Below, piece after piece: positions 1 to 6,105 of a DNA stretch of 12,320 bases. The stretch spans positions 1-12,320 of the forward strand of contig JAJRWO010000086.1 in NCBI GenBank assembly GCA_024276775.1. Reading direction: 5' to 3'. The first letter of the stretch is position 1. Each line of letters begins with the position of its first letter. A program made the position numbers and the translations under genes. Below the pieces are notes generated by a model. It had not been told where the DNA came from and did not search any database. It was given only the letters and a program-made list of their open reading frames with translations. The DNA comes from Gammaproteobacteria bacterium (GTDB lineage: Bacteria; Pseudomonadota; Gammaproteobacteria; Tenderiales; Tenderiaceae).

Positions 1-57
1 AATCTCATCTTCCCGTTCAATCCACGACCGGCGCTTCATGGCAGGCAGATCCCGGAC
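1..57 (-). CDS. IS3-family transposase OrfB, N-terminal start only (partial)
   Basis: Reading the minus strand in the -1 frame after the A8G run gives VRDLPAMKRRSWIEREDEI without a stop up to the window edge. The KRRSWIER part resembles the usual entry into IS3-family OrfB integrases, where a basic segment precedes the HTH_21 region. The catalytic DDE core is outside the window, so activity cannot be judged. Translation may come from frameshifting out of orfA or from the ATG at 37-39 that overlaps the orfA stop. Confidence 0.7.
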
Positions 58-335
58 TTTTTTTTAAGCCAATCCAGCTCCATCTTCAGCTTGCCAATCT
101 CGCTAAACAGCGTCTCTGGCTGCGAGTGTTCGGCAGCAGGCTTGGGGCCTCGCTTACCCTCAAACAGACTCTTCGCCTGCGCCTGAATCGCCTTCTTCCA
201 CTGACCCACCTGCACGGGGTGAATCCCATACGCCTGACCACTCTCGTTGATTGTCTGCACGCCTTTGAGTGCTTCAAGACCTACCTTTGCCTTGAGCTCT
301 GCTGTGTGTACCTTGCGTTTCTTCTTCTCGCTCAT
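36..335 (-). CDS. IS3-family transposase OrfA (helix-turn-helix protein)
   Basis: This 99-residue protein is the DNA-binding OrfA of an IS3-family element. It begins with a basic stretch (MSEKKKRKVHTAELKAKV), followed by the typical HTH_Tnp_1 helix-turn-helix with YGIHPVQVGQWKK at about residues 36-48. A leucine-rich segment (ETLFSEIGKLKMELDWLKKK, about 74-93) is the usual coiled-coil multimerisation part. Length fits the family. At the 3' end a run of eight A residues then G on the minus strand (plus 57-65) is a classic -1 slippery site; slippage would yield the OrfAB fusion transposase. The stop codon overlaps an in-frame ATG of orfB (ATGA at 36-39). The start has only a weak AGG just upstream. 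Confidence 0.9.
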   Translation of the reverse strand: MSEKKKRKVHTAELKAKVGLEALKGVQTINESGQAYGIHPVQVGQWKKAIQAQAKSLFEGKRGPKPAAEHSQPETLFSEIGKLKMELDWLKKKSGICLP

Positions 336-400
336 TACCTGTTTCTCAGATCCTGGGGTACAGCTTAAATTACTGTCTGGAACCTGGGGTCCACTTTACG

Positions 401-658
401 AATCAAGAGTCTGGCTATATGAGTGTTGCGGAATAATGCTGGCATTTGTCGCACCCTTCACGGGTTGTTTTTGATGCAACGTTAAGCTTAATCCGGTATG
501 TGCTGATTGGAAAAGAGCCATCATCATGCCGCGAACAGCGACTGAGAACTCCCGCCTAAATGAAGTGTTGGAAAATCCAGAAAAGATAAACGCTTAAACT
601 TTTTTGATCGCTGGGAATTGGTTGAGTGGTGTTTGTTGTCAACTAAACAAATACAAAG
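401..658. other. Gene-poor flank between the IS and the PEP-CTERM gene promoter
   Basis: I see no convincing gene here. A 23-codon open frame at 526-597 (MPRTATENSRLNEVLENPEK...) has no clear ribosome binding site and matches nothing I know; it may be a gene remnant displaced by the IS. A weak hairpin-like ACCC-ttcac-GGGT followed by T residues lies near 452-473. The inverted repeat at 631-648 is listed separately. Confidence 0.5.
631..648. promoter_or_regulatory. Inverted repeat upstream of a sigma-54-like promoter (possible activator site)
   Basis: The sequence GTTTGTTGTCAACTAAAC contains the palindrome GTTG-T-CAAC, and the GTTT/AAAC arms pair further with a one-base bulge. It lies 11 bases upstream of the TGGC element of the sigma-54-like promoter. 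Enhancer-binding activators of RpoN usually bind farther upstream, so the assignment is speculative. Confidence 0.25.
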
Positions 659-674
659 TGGCCTGGTTTGTGCT
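659..674 (+). promoter_or_regulatory. Sigma-54 (RpoN) type -24/-12 promoter
   Basis: The sequence TGGCCTGGTTTGTGCT has the invariant GG (660-661) and GC (672-673) exactly ten bases apart. It matches 8 of 11 defined positions of the TGGCACG-N4-TTGC consensus by hand comparison, including all the invariant ones. Transcription would start near 685, about 70 bases before the ATG of the PEP-CTERM gene. This fits the literature linking PEP-CTERM protein genes to RpoN and the PrsK/PrsR regulators. No rpoN or prsKR genes are in the window. Confidence 0.6.
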
Positions 675-689
675 TTATTTTTTCCCCCT

Positions 690-715
690 CCTGCCAGTAT
701 GGGGTTGTTGGCAGG
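690..715 (+). promoter_or_regulatory. Hairpin in the leader of the PEP-CTERM gene
   Basis: CCTGCCA (690-696) and TGGCAGG (709-715) form a perfect 7-bp stem with a 12-base loop. It would lie at the very 5' end of the transcript made from the sigma-54-like promoter, about 40 bases before the start codon. There is no U-run after it, so it is not a typical terminator; mRNA stabilisation or a protein-binding site is possible. Confidence 0.35.
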
Positions 716-756
716 GGTTTACAAGAAGTGAAAATCAACTAAGCGAGGATTTGACG

Positions 757-1350
757 ATGCGTAAAATCAAGGTTTTTGTTGTATTTGTACTTTTTTTGGG
801 GTGGGGTGCTTCAGCACAGGCAATACTGATTGATAATGGCGATGGAACGGTGACGGATACCAGCTCTGGTTTAATGTGGTTGAAAGACTCCACACTAAAT
901 CAAGGGGTTACGTGGGAGGCGGCAAATGCGTGGGCGGGTTCGGTGACTGTCGGTGGTTTTGATGACTGGCGGTTGGCGTCGGCGTTGGATAGCAATGGCC
1001 TGGCATGTACGGGGGCTAACTGTGTTGACACTGAATTTGGCTCTCTGTTTTATACTGCTTTGGGCAATATGGCGGACAGTTTAGTCAATAGCGACGTTTT
1101 TATTATTGATTTGGATCGTACATGGTTTTGGACCGCAACCAACTCAGGGCAGGCATGTGGTAATTTTGGCTGTGTAGATCTGCCGTATTATTTTCAGTTT
1201 GAGACCGGGCTGCAATCGGCCGGTTTGTGGGCGGTCAACCCTTTAAATACGTGGGCAGTTCGGAGCGTGACTGAACCACCTGTTTGGGCGCTTATGGGGT
1301 TGGGGTTGTTTTTGGTCGGCCGCCAGCGAGTTAAAAGGCAGCGGCTATAA
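757..1350 (+). CDS. Secreted DUF1566 (Lcl C-terminal-like) protein with PEP-CTERM sorting signal
   Basis: This 197-residue exported protein starts at ATG 757, preceded by GCGAGGA; an open frame extending upstream to 604 is ignored because a signal peptide begins exactly here (MRKIKVFVVFVLFLGWGASAQA, cleavage about residue 22). Residues 25-170 are a DUF1566 domain: DNGDGTVTDTSSGLMWLKD (27-44), VTWEAANAWA (51-60), GGFDDWRLAS (66-75), and FWTATNS (124-130) are its usual landmarks. Four cysteines (84, 89, 134, 139) suggest two disulfides. The tail TEPPVWALMGLGLFLVGRQR (172-191), then further basic residues, has the layout of a PEP-CTERM signal: E-P motif, one hydrophobic segment, basic end. Such proteins are cleaved by exosortase and placed at the cell surface or in exopolysaccharide. 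The motif reads V-T-E-P rather than V-P-E-P. The substrate or ligand is unknown. Confidence 0.85.
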   Translation: MRKIKVFVVFVLFLGWGASAQAILIDNGDGTVTDTSSGLMWLKDSTLNQGVTWEAANAWAGSVTVGGFDDWRLASALDSNGLACTGANCVDTEFGSLFYTALGNMADSLVNSDVFIIDLDRTWFWTATNSGQACGNFGCVDLPYYFQFETGLQSAGLWAVNPLNTWAVRSVTEPPVWALMGLGLFLVGRQRVKRQRL

Positions 1351-1362
1351 AACGGTAAGGTG

Positions 1363-1403
1363 GCGGCCATGGGCGAGAAGTTTAAACCCCATGGCTGCTT
1401 TTA
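1363..1403 (+). terminator. Rho-independent terminator after the PEP-CTERM gene
   Basis: GCGGCCATGGG (1363-1373) pairs with CCCATGGCTGC (1388-1398) in an 11-bp stem with one G-U pair, and TTTT follows at 1399-1402. It begins 13 bases after the stop codon, so the upstream gene is probably a single-gene transcript. Confidence 0.8.
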
Positions 1404-1924
1404 CTTAAGTTCAACAGGTTTCATGGTTTACCCTGGTTTTTAAACGAAAACAGGTTAAAGAAGCTATCTTCAACGATGTATTCAAAAGAAAATAGCGCCT
1501 GATAGAAAACAGTTTTACCCGAGCCTGCAGACGCTTTCCTTCACCGCACTTGTCACTTATTTCCTGAGTTTAACGAAAGGCTTATATGGGTAGGCGCCGG
1601 GCATTTTTTGCCGTGGTGAATTCTGATTAGGGTGGTCACAAAACCAGCCATTGCTTAACTTAAGCATGCAAAAATTTAATGTGCTGAGAAGTAGGTAATC
1701 AGTTATCAGGCTGTGATAATACTGCCGCTTGATGTCAGCTAATTGACTTTTCCGTCAAGCTAATGCCGTTTTCAGGCAAAAAGCAGGATGTTTTGCACGC
1801 TAAGTATCATTCGGCTTTTCGCTCTATATAAATAATTGAATACAAATAAAATTTATTTATGCCCAACCTGGGCACGAATTACAAACTTACCTCGCTCGCC
1901 ATCGAGCGTTTTGCATGAATATTT
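1404..1924. other. Long non-coding stretch with several short inverted repeats
   Basis: No open frame here looks like a gene. Visible structures are: a 15-bp odd-centred palindrome TGCTTAACTTAAGCA (1652-1666); TTATCA-N5-TGATAA (1703-1719); TTGAC-N6-GTCAA (1743-1758); TGCCCA-N3-TGGGCA (1860-1874); and CGCTCG-N4-CGAGCG followed by TTTT (1893-1912). The last two could be the two stems of a short plus-strand RNA with its terminator, preceded by an AT-rich TATATAAAT at 1825-1833, but no matching -35 box is evident. Confidence 0.4.
1893..1912 (+). terminator. Small terminator-like hairpin, plus strand
   Basis: CGCTCG (1893-1898) and CGAGCG (1903-1908) form a perfect 6-bp stem with a 4-base loop, followed by TTTT. 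No plus-strand gene lies just upstream, so it is either the end of an unannotated small RNA or fortuitous. The stem is short. Confidence 0.35.
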
Positions 1925-1954
1925 AAAAAATAAATAGGCCCCGCAGAACGGGGC
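1925..1954 (-). terminator. Rho-independent terminator of pstS
   Basis: On the minus strand GCCCCG-ttctg-CGGGGC (plus 1938-1954) forms a strong 6-bp GC stem, followed by a T-rich tract (plus 1925-1936). It lies 27 bases after the pstS stop, which argues that pstS is the last gene of its transcript. Confidence 0.85.
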
Positions 1955-1980
1955 TTCATGGTGCTTAAGACGGTTACCCG

Positions 1981-2949
1981 CTAAAGCCCCTTAAGTACCC
2001 TATCAACGACCCTGGCAGGCAGAGGGATGTAACCATCCTTGACGACAACTTCCTGGCCAATTTTAGACAGTACCATTTTGATGAATTCACGCTCTAATGG
2101 TGCCAAAGGCTTGTTTGGGTGCTTATTGACGTAGACATAAAGGAATCGTGACAGTGGGTAGGCTCCCGAAACTGCATTTTCAGCATTGGCTTCAATAAAT
2201 GCTCGACCGGCTTTTTTGGCCAGTGGTACAGTTTTGACACTTGAGGTTTTGTAACCAATGCCTGAATAGCCAATGCCATTGATCGACGCTGAGACAGATT
2301 GCACCACGGAGGCTGAACCAGGCTGTTCGTTAACAGTGTTTTTGAAATCACCCTTACATAAGCCTTTCTTTTTGAAATAACCATAGGTGCCGGAAACTGA
2401 ATTACGGCCATAAATCTGGATGTCCTGATTTTTCCAGTTACCTGCCATGCCCAGGTCGCCCCACTTGCTGATGTCTTTGTCATGCCTGCATTTTCGCGTG
2501 GAAGAAAAAATGGCGTCAATTTCAGGGATAGTCATGCCTGTGGTTGGGTTATCTTTATGGATGAAGATAGCCAGGGCATCAACAGCCACGGGAATGGCCG
2601 TTGGCTTATAGCCGTGGCGTTTTTCAAAAGATTCAATCTCTTTACTCTTCATTGGGCGGCTCATTGGGCCGATGTTTGAGGTGCCTTCAGTCAGGGCTGG
2701 TGGTGCGGTTGAGGAACCGGCTGCTTGAATCTGGATATTAACGTTAGGGTAGGCACGTTTGAATTCTTCCGCCCACAGGGTCATCAGGTTGGCTAGGGTA
2801 TCTGAACCAACGCTGGAAAGATTGCCGGAAATGCCACTGGCAGGGCTGTAATCAGGCAGGTCGGCATCAAGTTTTGGTGCTGCCATGACGCTGGTGGAGG
2901 CTAGTACCAGGCCGGTGACCGCGGATAACATGATCTTACGAAGTTCCAT
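1981..2949 (-). CDS. pstS: Periplasmic phosphate-binding protein PstS
   Basis: This 322-residue protein captures phosphate in the periplasm for the PstCAB importer. Residues 1-23 are a signal peptide (MELRKIMLSAVTGLVLASTS, cleavage near VMA-A). Ligand-binding signatures of the PBP-like family are present: SSVGSDTLANLM (45-56), AAGSSTAPPALTEGTSNIGP (76-95) leading into MSRPMK, VAVDALAIFIHKDNP (121-135), and GRNSVSGTYGYF (181-192). Two cysteines (154, 198) could form a disulfide. It most resembles the shorter PstS type found beside phoBR in many gammaproteobacteria. AGGAG sits 8 bases before the ATG. A Pho box with a -10 element precedes the gene and a strong terminator follows it, so it is likely an abundant, phosphate-starvation-induced, single-gene transcript. 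pstC, pstA, pstB and phoU are not in the window. Confidence 0.93.
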   Translation of the reverse strand: MELRKIMLSAVTGLVLASTSVMAAPKLDADLPDYSPASGISGNLSSVGSDTLANLMTLWAEEFKRAYPNVNIQIQAAGSSTAPPALTEGTSNIGPMSRPMKSKEIESFEKRHGYKPTAIPVAVDALAIFIHKDNPTTGMTIPEIDAIFSSTRKCRHDKDISKWGDLGMAGNWKNQDIQIYGRNSVSGTYGYFKKKGLCKGDFKNTVNEQPGSASVVQSVSASINGIGYSGIGYKTSSVKTVPLAKKAGRAFIEANAENAVSGAYPLSRFLYVYVNKHPNKPLAPLEREFIKMVLSKIGQEVVVKDGYIPLPARVVDRVLKGL

Positions 2950-3005
2950 TGGTGTTGCTCCTGCAATGTTTTAAATAATAAAAAATTAATTTCAATCTGA
3001 GAGCG

Positions 3006-3039
3006 ATTATGAGGTTCATTTGTTACGCTTTTATGACAG
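3006..3039 (-). promoter_or_regulatory. Pho box and -10 element for pstS, overlapping the end of phoR
   Basis: The minus strand reads CTGTCATAAAAGCGTAAC (plus 3022-3039), matching 15 of 18 positions of the PhoB box consensus, with the first eleven all matching. Exactly ten bases downstream is CATAAT (plus 3006-3011), a -10 hexamer at the spacing used in PhoB-activated promoters, where the box replaces the -35. The box covers the last codons and stop of phoR. The transcript would have a leader of about 50 bases. Confidence 0.7.
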
Positions 3040-4339
3040 TTTTCTGTTGTTGAATAATACTTTCTGTTGGAAAACGGCAGCGGAAGGTGCTGCCATGATT
3101 GACTTTGCTGGTGATATCCAGGCTGGCATTATGGCGTTCCAGTATGTGTTTAACGATGGCCAGCCCCAGACCTGTGCCGCCGATATCGCGTGAGCGGCCC
3201 ACATCAACGCGAAAAAAACGTTCGGTGAGGCGGGGGATGTGTTGTGGCGGGATACCAATACCAGTATCTTGCACTTCAAAATGAGCGCCATTCTGATCTT
3301 GATACCAGCGCATTGTGACGCTGCCCTCTGTTGGGGTATAGCGCACGGCGTTAAAAACAAGGTTGGAAAAACAACTATAGAGTTCGCTCTGGGTCCCCAG
3401 CATTGTCAGCTCATCATCACACTCAAGGATAATGCTTTGTTGTTTTTTAGCCCCCAGTATTGCGGCCTCATCCTTGATTATATGCAATAGGTTGGGGACG
3501 GCGATTGCTTCGTGAGCCATTTGTTTGGAATCTTCATTTTCCAGGCGTGAAAGCATCAGCAGGTCATCGACAATGTGCTGCATGCGGCTGGATTGGCGGC
3601 GCATCATCTTGATGTTTTCTTGCCAATCTTGCAAAGACTCACCTGTTTCATCTTGCATGCTTTCCAAATAGCCGTGGATGACCGTTAGCGGGGTGCGCAG
3701 TTCGTGTGAAATATTGGAGATAAAATCACGCCGCATTTGTTCAAGCTGTTTCAGGCGGGTGACGTCCCGGGCAATCAGTAGTCGTTGATCCTGGCCATAA
3801 GGAATGATGCGAATGCTGAGGGTTTGCAGTTCGTTGGCAGGGGATGGTAGCTCTATAGGAGAGCTGTAGTTTTTAAGACTGATATAACGAATAAAGCCCG
3901 GGTGACGGATTAGGTTGCTGAGGTGCAGACCAATGTCTTTGGCCGGTTGTAACCCCAGCGCTTTCTGGGCGGCTTTGTTGATCCATTCGATTTGGTCGTA
4001 GCGATTCAATACCACTGTGGCATCGGGCATGGCGGCGGTGGACTCTCTGAAACGGGTGATGTATGTGGCCAGTTTTTTTTTACGGCTGCGATTTTGTTTT
4101 TGCAGCTGAAAAATACGCTCAAAAATGTCTGCCCAGATACCGCTGCCTTGCGGTGGGTAGGTTTTACCCGGTTTGTTGAGCCGCTTTTCCAGGCGCTTAA
4201 TGTTGTTGAAGTGCCAGATGATATAACCAATACTGACAATCAGCAGGCAAATCAAGGTGTAGTCACTGATAAAACCAATGATCAGTGCCAGGCTGGTGAG
4301 CCAGATTAAACGCCAAATTTCTTTATTCCATGGAGACAC
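3023..4339 (-). CDS. phoR: Phosphate regulon sensor histidine kinase PhoR
   Basis: This 438-residue inner-membrane kinase phosphorylates PhoB when phosphate is scarce and dephosphorylates it otherwise, under PstSCAB/PhoU control. Two close hydrophobic segments at about 9-24 and 27-43 leave almost no periplasmic loop, as in E. coli PhoR. A PAS domain spans about 95-190. The dimerisation/phosphoacceptor segment FISNISHELRTPLTVIHGYL places the catalytic histidine at 212. The ATPase shows the N box FSNLVFNAVRYTP (324-336), G1 DTGIGIP (358-364), the F box ERFFRVD (373-379) and G2 GGTGLGLAI (387-395). The start is GTG, 8 bases after the phoB stop; its Shine-Dalgarno TAGGA includes the phoB stop codon TAG, indicating translational coupling. 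An alternative ATG at 4329-4331 is out of frame. Confidence 0.95.
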   Translation of the reverse strand: MSPWNKEIWRLIWLTSLALIIGFISDYTLICLLIVSIGYIIWHFNNIKRLEKRLNKPGKTYPPQGSGIWADIFERIFQLQKQNRSRKKKLATYITRFRESTAAMPDATVVLNRYDQIEWINKAAQKALGLQPAKDIGLHLSNLIRHPGFIRYISLKNYSSPIELPSPANELQTLSIRIIPYGQDQRLLIARDVTRLKQLEQMRRDFISNISHELRTPLTVIHGYLESMQDETGESLQDWQENIKMMRRQSSRMQHIVDDLLMLSRLENEDSKQMAHEAIAVPNLLHIIKDEAAILGAKKQQSIILECDDELTMLGTQSELYSCFSNLVFNAVRYTPTEGSVTMRWYQDQNGAHFEVQDTGIGIPPQHIPRLTERFFRVDVGRSRDIGGTGLGLAIVKHILERHNASLDITSKVNHGSTFRCRFPTESIIQQQKTVIKA

Positions 4340-4347
4340 TATTATTC

Positions 4348-5031
4348 CTAAGCTGACAAGCGATAGCCTACACCGCGTACTGTTTGTATCATACGGTCAT
4401 ACGCCATCGGTTCAAGTGCTTTTCGCAGTCTGCGGATGTGCACATCGACGGTGCGTTCTTCTATATAGACGTTGCTACCCCAAATGCGGTCGAGCAATTG
4501 GGCGCGGCTGAAGACTCGTTCAGGGTGAACCATCAGAAATTGTAGCAGTTTGAATTCGGTCGGGCCAAGGCTGATCTCAGCATTGTGGGCATGAACCCGG
4601 TGGCCTTTTTGATCCAGCGTCAAGCCGCTGATGCTGATAACGTCTTTGCTGTGGCTCGGGGAGGTTCGACGCAATACCGCATTGATTCGCGCCCCCAGCT
4701 CGCGCGGCGAGAAGGGTTTGGTGATGTAGTCATCGGCACCGGTATCGAGGCCACGAATTTTGTCGTCTTCCTCGCCACGGGCGGTGAGCATGATGATAGG
4801 AATGTCTTTGTAGCGTTCATCGCCTTTCAGGCGGCGGGCCAAGTCGATACCGTTGATATCGGGTAGCATCCAATCCAGCAGAATCAGGTCGGGGAAGATT
4901 TCGCCAAGTATTTTGAGGCCGGTCTGGCTGTCTTCGGCAGCGATAATGTTAAAGCCCTGGCGCTTTAGGGTGAACGAGACCATTTCCCGAACGCCGGATT
5001 CATCTTCGATGATTAATATGTTGACTGACAT
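4348..5031 (-). CDS. phoB: Phosphate regulon response regulator PhoB
   Basis: This 227-residue OmpR/PhoB-family regulator activates phosphate-starvation genes. The receiver domain (1-120) has the acidic pair E9/D10, phosphoacceptor D53 (LILLDWMLPDING), T83 (IIMLTARGEED) and K105 (DDYITKPFSPREL). The C-terminal winged helix (about 130-227) includes LGPTEFKLLQFLMVHPERVF, the recognition-helix region VYIEERTVDVHIRRLRKAL and the wing RMIQTVRGVGYRLSA, all very typical of PhoB. It forms an operon with phoR (8-base gap). The Pho box at 5079-5096 indicates positive autoregulation. The Shine-Dalgarno (GAAAG) is weak, but the start is fixed by alignment of MSVNILIIEDE with other PhoB proteins. Confidence 0.96.
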   Translation of the reverse strand: MSVNILIIEDESGVREMVSFTLKRQGFNIIAAEDSQTGLKILGEIFPDLILLDWMLPDINGIDLARRLKGDERYKDIPIIMLTARGEEDDKIRGLDTGADDYITKPFSPRELGARINAVLRRTSPSHSKDVISISGLTLDQKGHRVHAHNAEISLGPTEFKLLQFLMVHPERVFSRAQLLDRIWGSNVYIEERTVDVHIRRLRKALEPMAYDRMIQTVRGVGYRLSA

Positions 5032-5062
5032 AAATTGACTTTCGCTGTTTTATATTTCAGAT

Positions 5063-5096
5063 ATTAGAAAACAGATGTGTGACAGGATTATGACAG
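5063..5096 (-). promoter_or_regulatory. Pho box and -10 element of the phoBR operon
   Basis: The minus strand reads CTGTCATAATCCTGTCAC (plus 5079-5096), 16 of 18 matches to the PhoB box, and a third CTGT-type repeat (CTGTTTT) follows in the same 11-bp phase. Ten bases after the 18-bp box is TCTAAT (plus 5063-5068), a good -10. The predicted start site is about 25 bases before the phoB ATG. Confidence 0.85.
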
Positions 5097-5102
5097 ATTG
5101 TT

Positions 5103-5954
5103 TCAGGGTGCAGGCACCGTCTTGTCAGATTGGGTTAAAACCCAGCTGACGGCAACGCCGACAATATAATAACGGCGGCTTTGCAGCAGGGGGCTGTTGT
5201 CGAAGGCCGTATTGTTGAGACTGTCGAGCCGGGCAAAAGCCGTCAATGAAAAATTGTTGATGTGCTGTTGCGCCCGCAAGGTGATTCGACTGCCATTGTA
5301 GCCACTGCGTCCTTTATAGGCGGCTCTGGCTGGGGTGGCATAGGCGGGGTCGACGCCATAAAAATAATCATGGTAATTGCTGTCTGCAAACATGGGGCCA
5401 ATCGAGAGGCTGTATATCAGCCTGGTGACATGGGATTCACGGCTATATTCAATATAAGGTGCAAAGATCCAGCCTTGATAGGCCGAGTCACGACCGTCCA
5501 CGGAATAAGCTGCCCGCAGTGGCAGATGTAACCACAATTTTTGGCCATTATGTTGGCCTTTATTCCAGAGCTGCAGGTCTAGCGACGGACCAAACTCGAC
5601 ACTGGGTTTTAAGTCGGGCATGCCTTGACGTGGGCCAGTTTGGTCACTGGGAACCGGCACACCACCCGCCAGACTGAAATTCAGCGCAATGTTTTTGCTG
5701 CGATAGAGTCGCCCATGCATGCCACTCCGGTCGATGTTGAGATAATCACCGCGATAAATAAGATAGGGGTAGGGCAGCAGATAGCTCCGCCCCGCATCAC
5801 TGCCGCGGTAATAAGGCAGCTGCATGGCGGCGCTGCCAATGCCCAATTCCCACAGGGGCTTCTGTTGGGCCTGTGCTGGTGTGGCCAGACAGAACAGTAG
5901 CAGCAGACTGGTACGCCTAAAGGCGTTGTTGTAAAATGGGGTCAATTTTATCAT
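5103..5954 (-). CDS. MipA/OmpV-family outer-membrane protein
   Basis: This 283-residue beta-barrel protein belongs to the MipA/OmpV family (scaffold or porin-like outer-membrane proteins; MipA itself links murein synthase and hydrolase). A signal peptide covers 1-29 (SLLLLFCLATPAQA-Q). The family signature follows: WELGIGSAAMQLPYYRGSDA (35-54), LPYPYLIYRGDYLNIDRSGMHGRLY (60-84), then alternating barrel strands such as IALNFSLAGGVPVP. The chain ends with a strand YYIVGVAVSWVL plus a short polar tail (TQSDKTVPAP), so the usual terminal aromatic residue is not the last one. No clear Shine-Dalgarno precedes the ATG, and the Pho box of phoB begins right after its stop, with no terminator between, so read-through into phoBR is possible. 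A phosphate-related role is only an inference from position. Confidence 0.8.
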   Translation of the reverse strand: MIKLTPFYNNAFRRTSLLLLFCLATPAQAQQKPLWELGIGSAAMQLPYYRGSDAGRSYLLPYPYLIYRGDYLNIDRSGMHGRLYRSKNIALNFSLAGGVPVPSDQTGPRQGMPDLKPSVEFGPSLDLQLWNKGQHNGQKLWLHLPLRAAYSVDGRDSAYQGWIFAPYIEYSRESHVTRLIYSLSIGPMFADSNYHDYFYGVDPAYATPARAAYKGRSGYNGSRITLRAQQHINNFSLTAFARLDSLNNTAFDNSPLLQSRRYYIVGVAVSWVLTQSDKTVPAP

Positions 5955-6105
5955 TGATTAAATGTTGCCAATGTGGGCAGGCGTAAAATCTCAAAACTGT
6001 TGAAGCGTATTGCTGAGAAGCTTTAAGATGTAACGGTTTAAACGGGAATGCGGTAGCAGATCAAGGTGCATGCTCATGTCTTTCCAATGCCTGGTTTTCG
6101 GCGAT
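5955..6105. other. Intergenic region upstream of the ompV-like gene
   Basis: No gene is seen. The ompV-like promoter should lie here on the minus strand, but I found neither a clear -35/-10 pair nor a Pho box. Together with the repeat copy and the following bases it makes a gene-free stretch of 364 bases between divergent genes. Confidence 0.4.

Larger units (their letters stand above)
1..400 (-). mobile_element. IS3-family insertion sequence, 5' part (continues past the window start)
   Basis: This is the beginning of an IS3-family element read on the minus strand: terminal region, orfA, frameshift site and the start of orfB. The outer boundary is inferred to lie near 395-400, where the minus strand reads GTAAAGTGGACCCCAGG, a terminus-like sequence. 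Inside it the octamer ACCCCAGG recurs (plus-strand CCTGGGGT at 352-359 and 383-390, 31 bases apart), as expected for terminal and subterminal transposase-binding sites. No target-site duplication can be checked because the other end is outside the window. The exact end could be a few bases off. Confidence 0.8.

Noticed and set aside
526..597. A 23-residue open frame between the IS and the PEP-CTERM gene
   Set aside because: It has no clear ribosome site, no recognisable homology, and is short enough to occur by chance.
604..756. Upstream extension of the PEP-CTERM reading frame to an ATC/ATG-like start at 604
   Set aside because: The extension overlaps the sigma-54-like promoter and hairpin, has no ribosome site, and would bury the signal peptide that starts at ATG 757.
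3031..5900. Open frames of 60-110 codons on either strand opposite phoR, phoB and the ompV-like gene
   Set aside because: They are shadows of genes with clear conserved domains and have no ribosome sites or recognisable products of their own.
5955..6060. Pho box in front of the MipA/OmpV-type gene
   Set aside because: No pair of CTGTCAT-like heptamers in 11-base phase is present on the minus strand.
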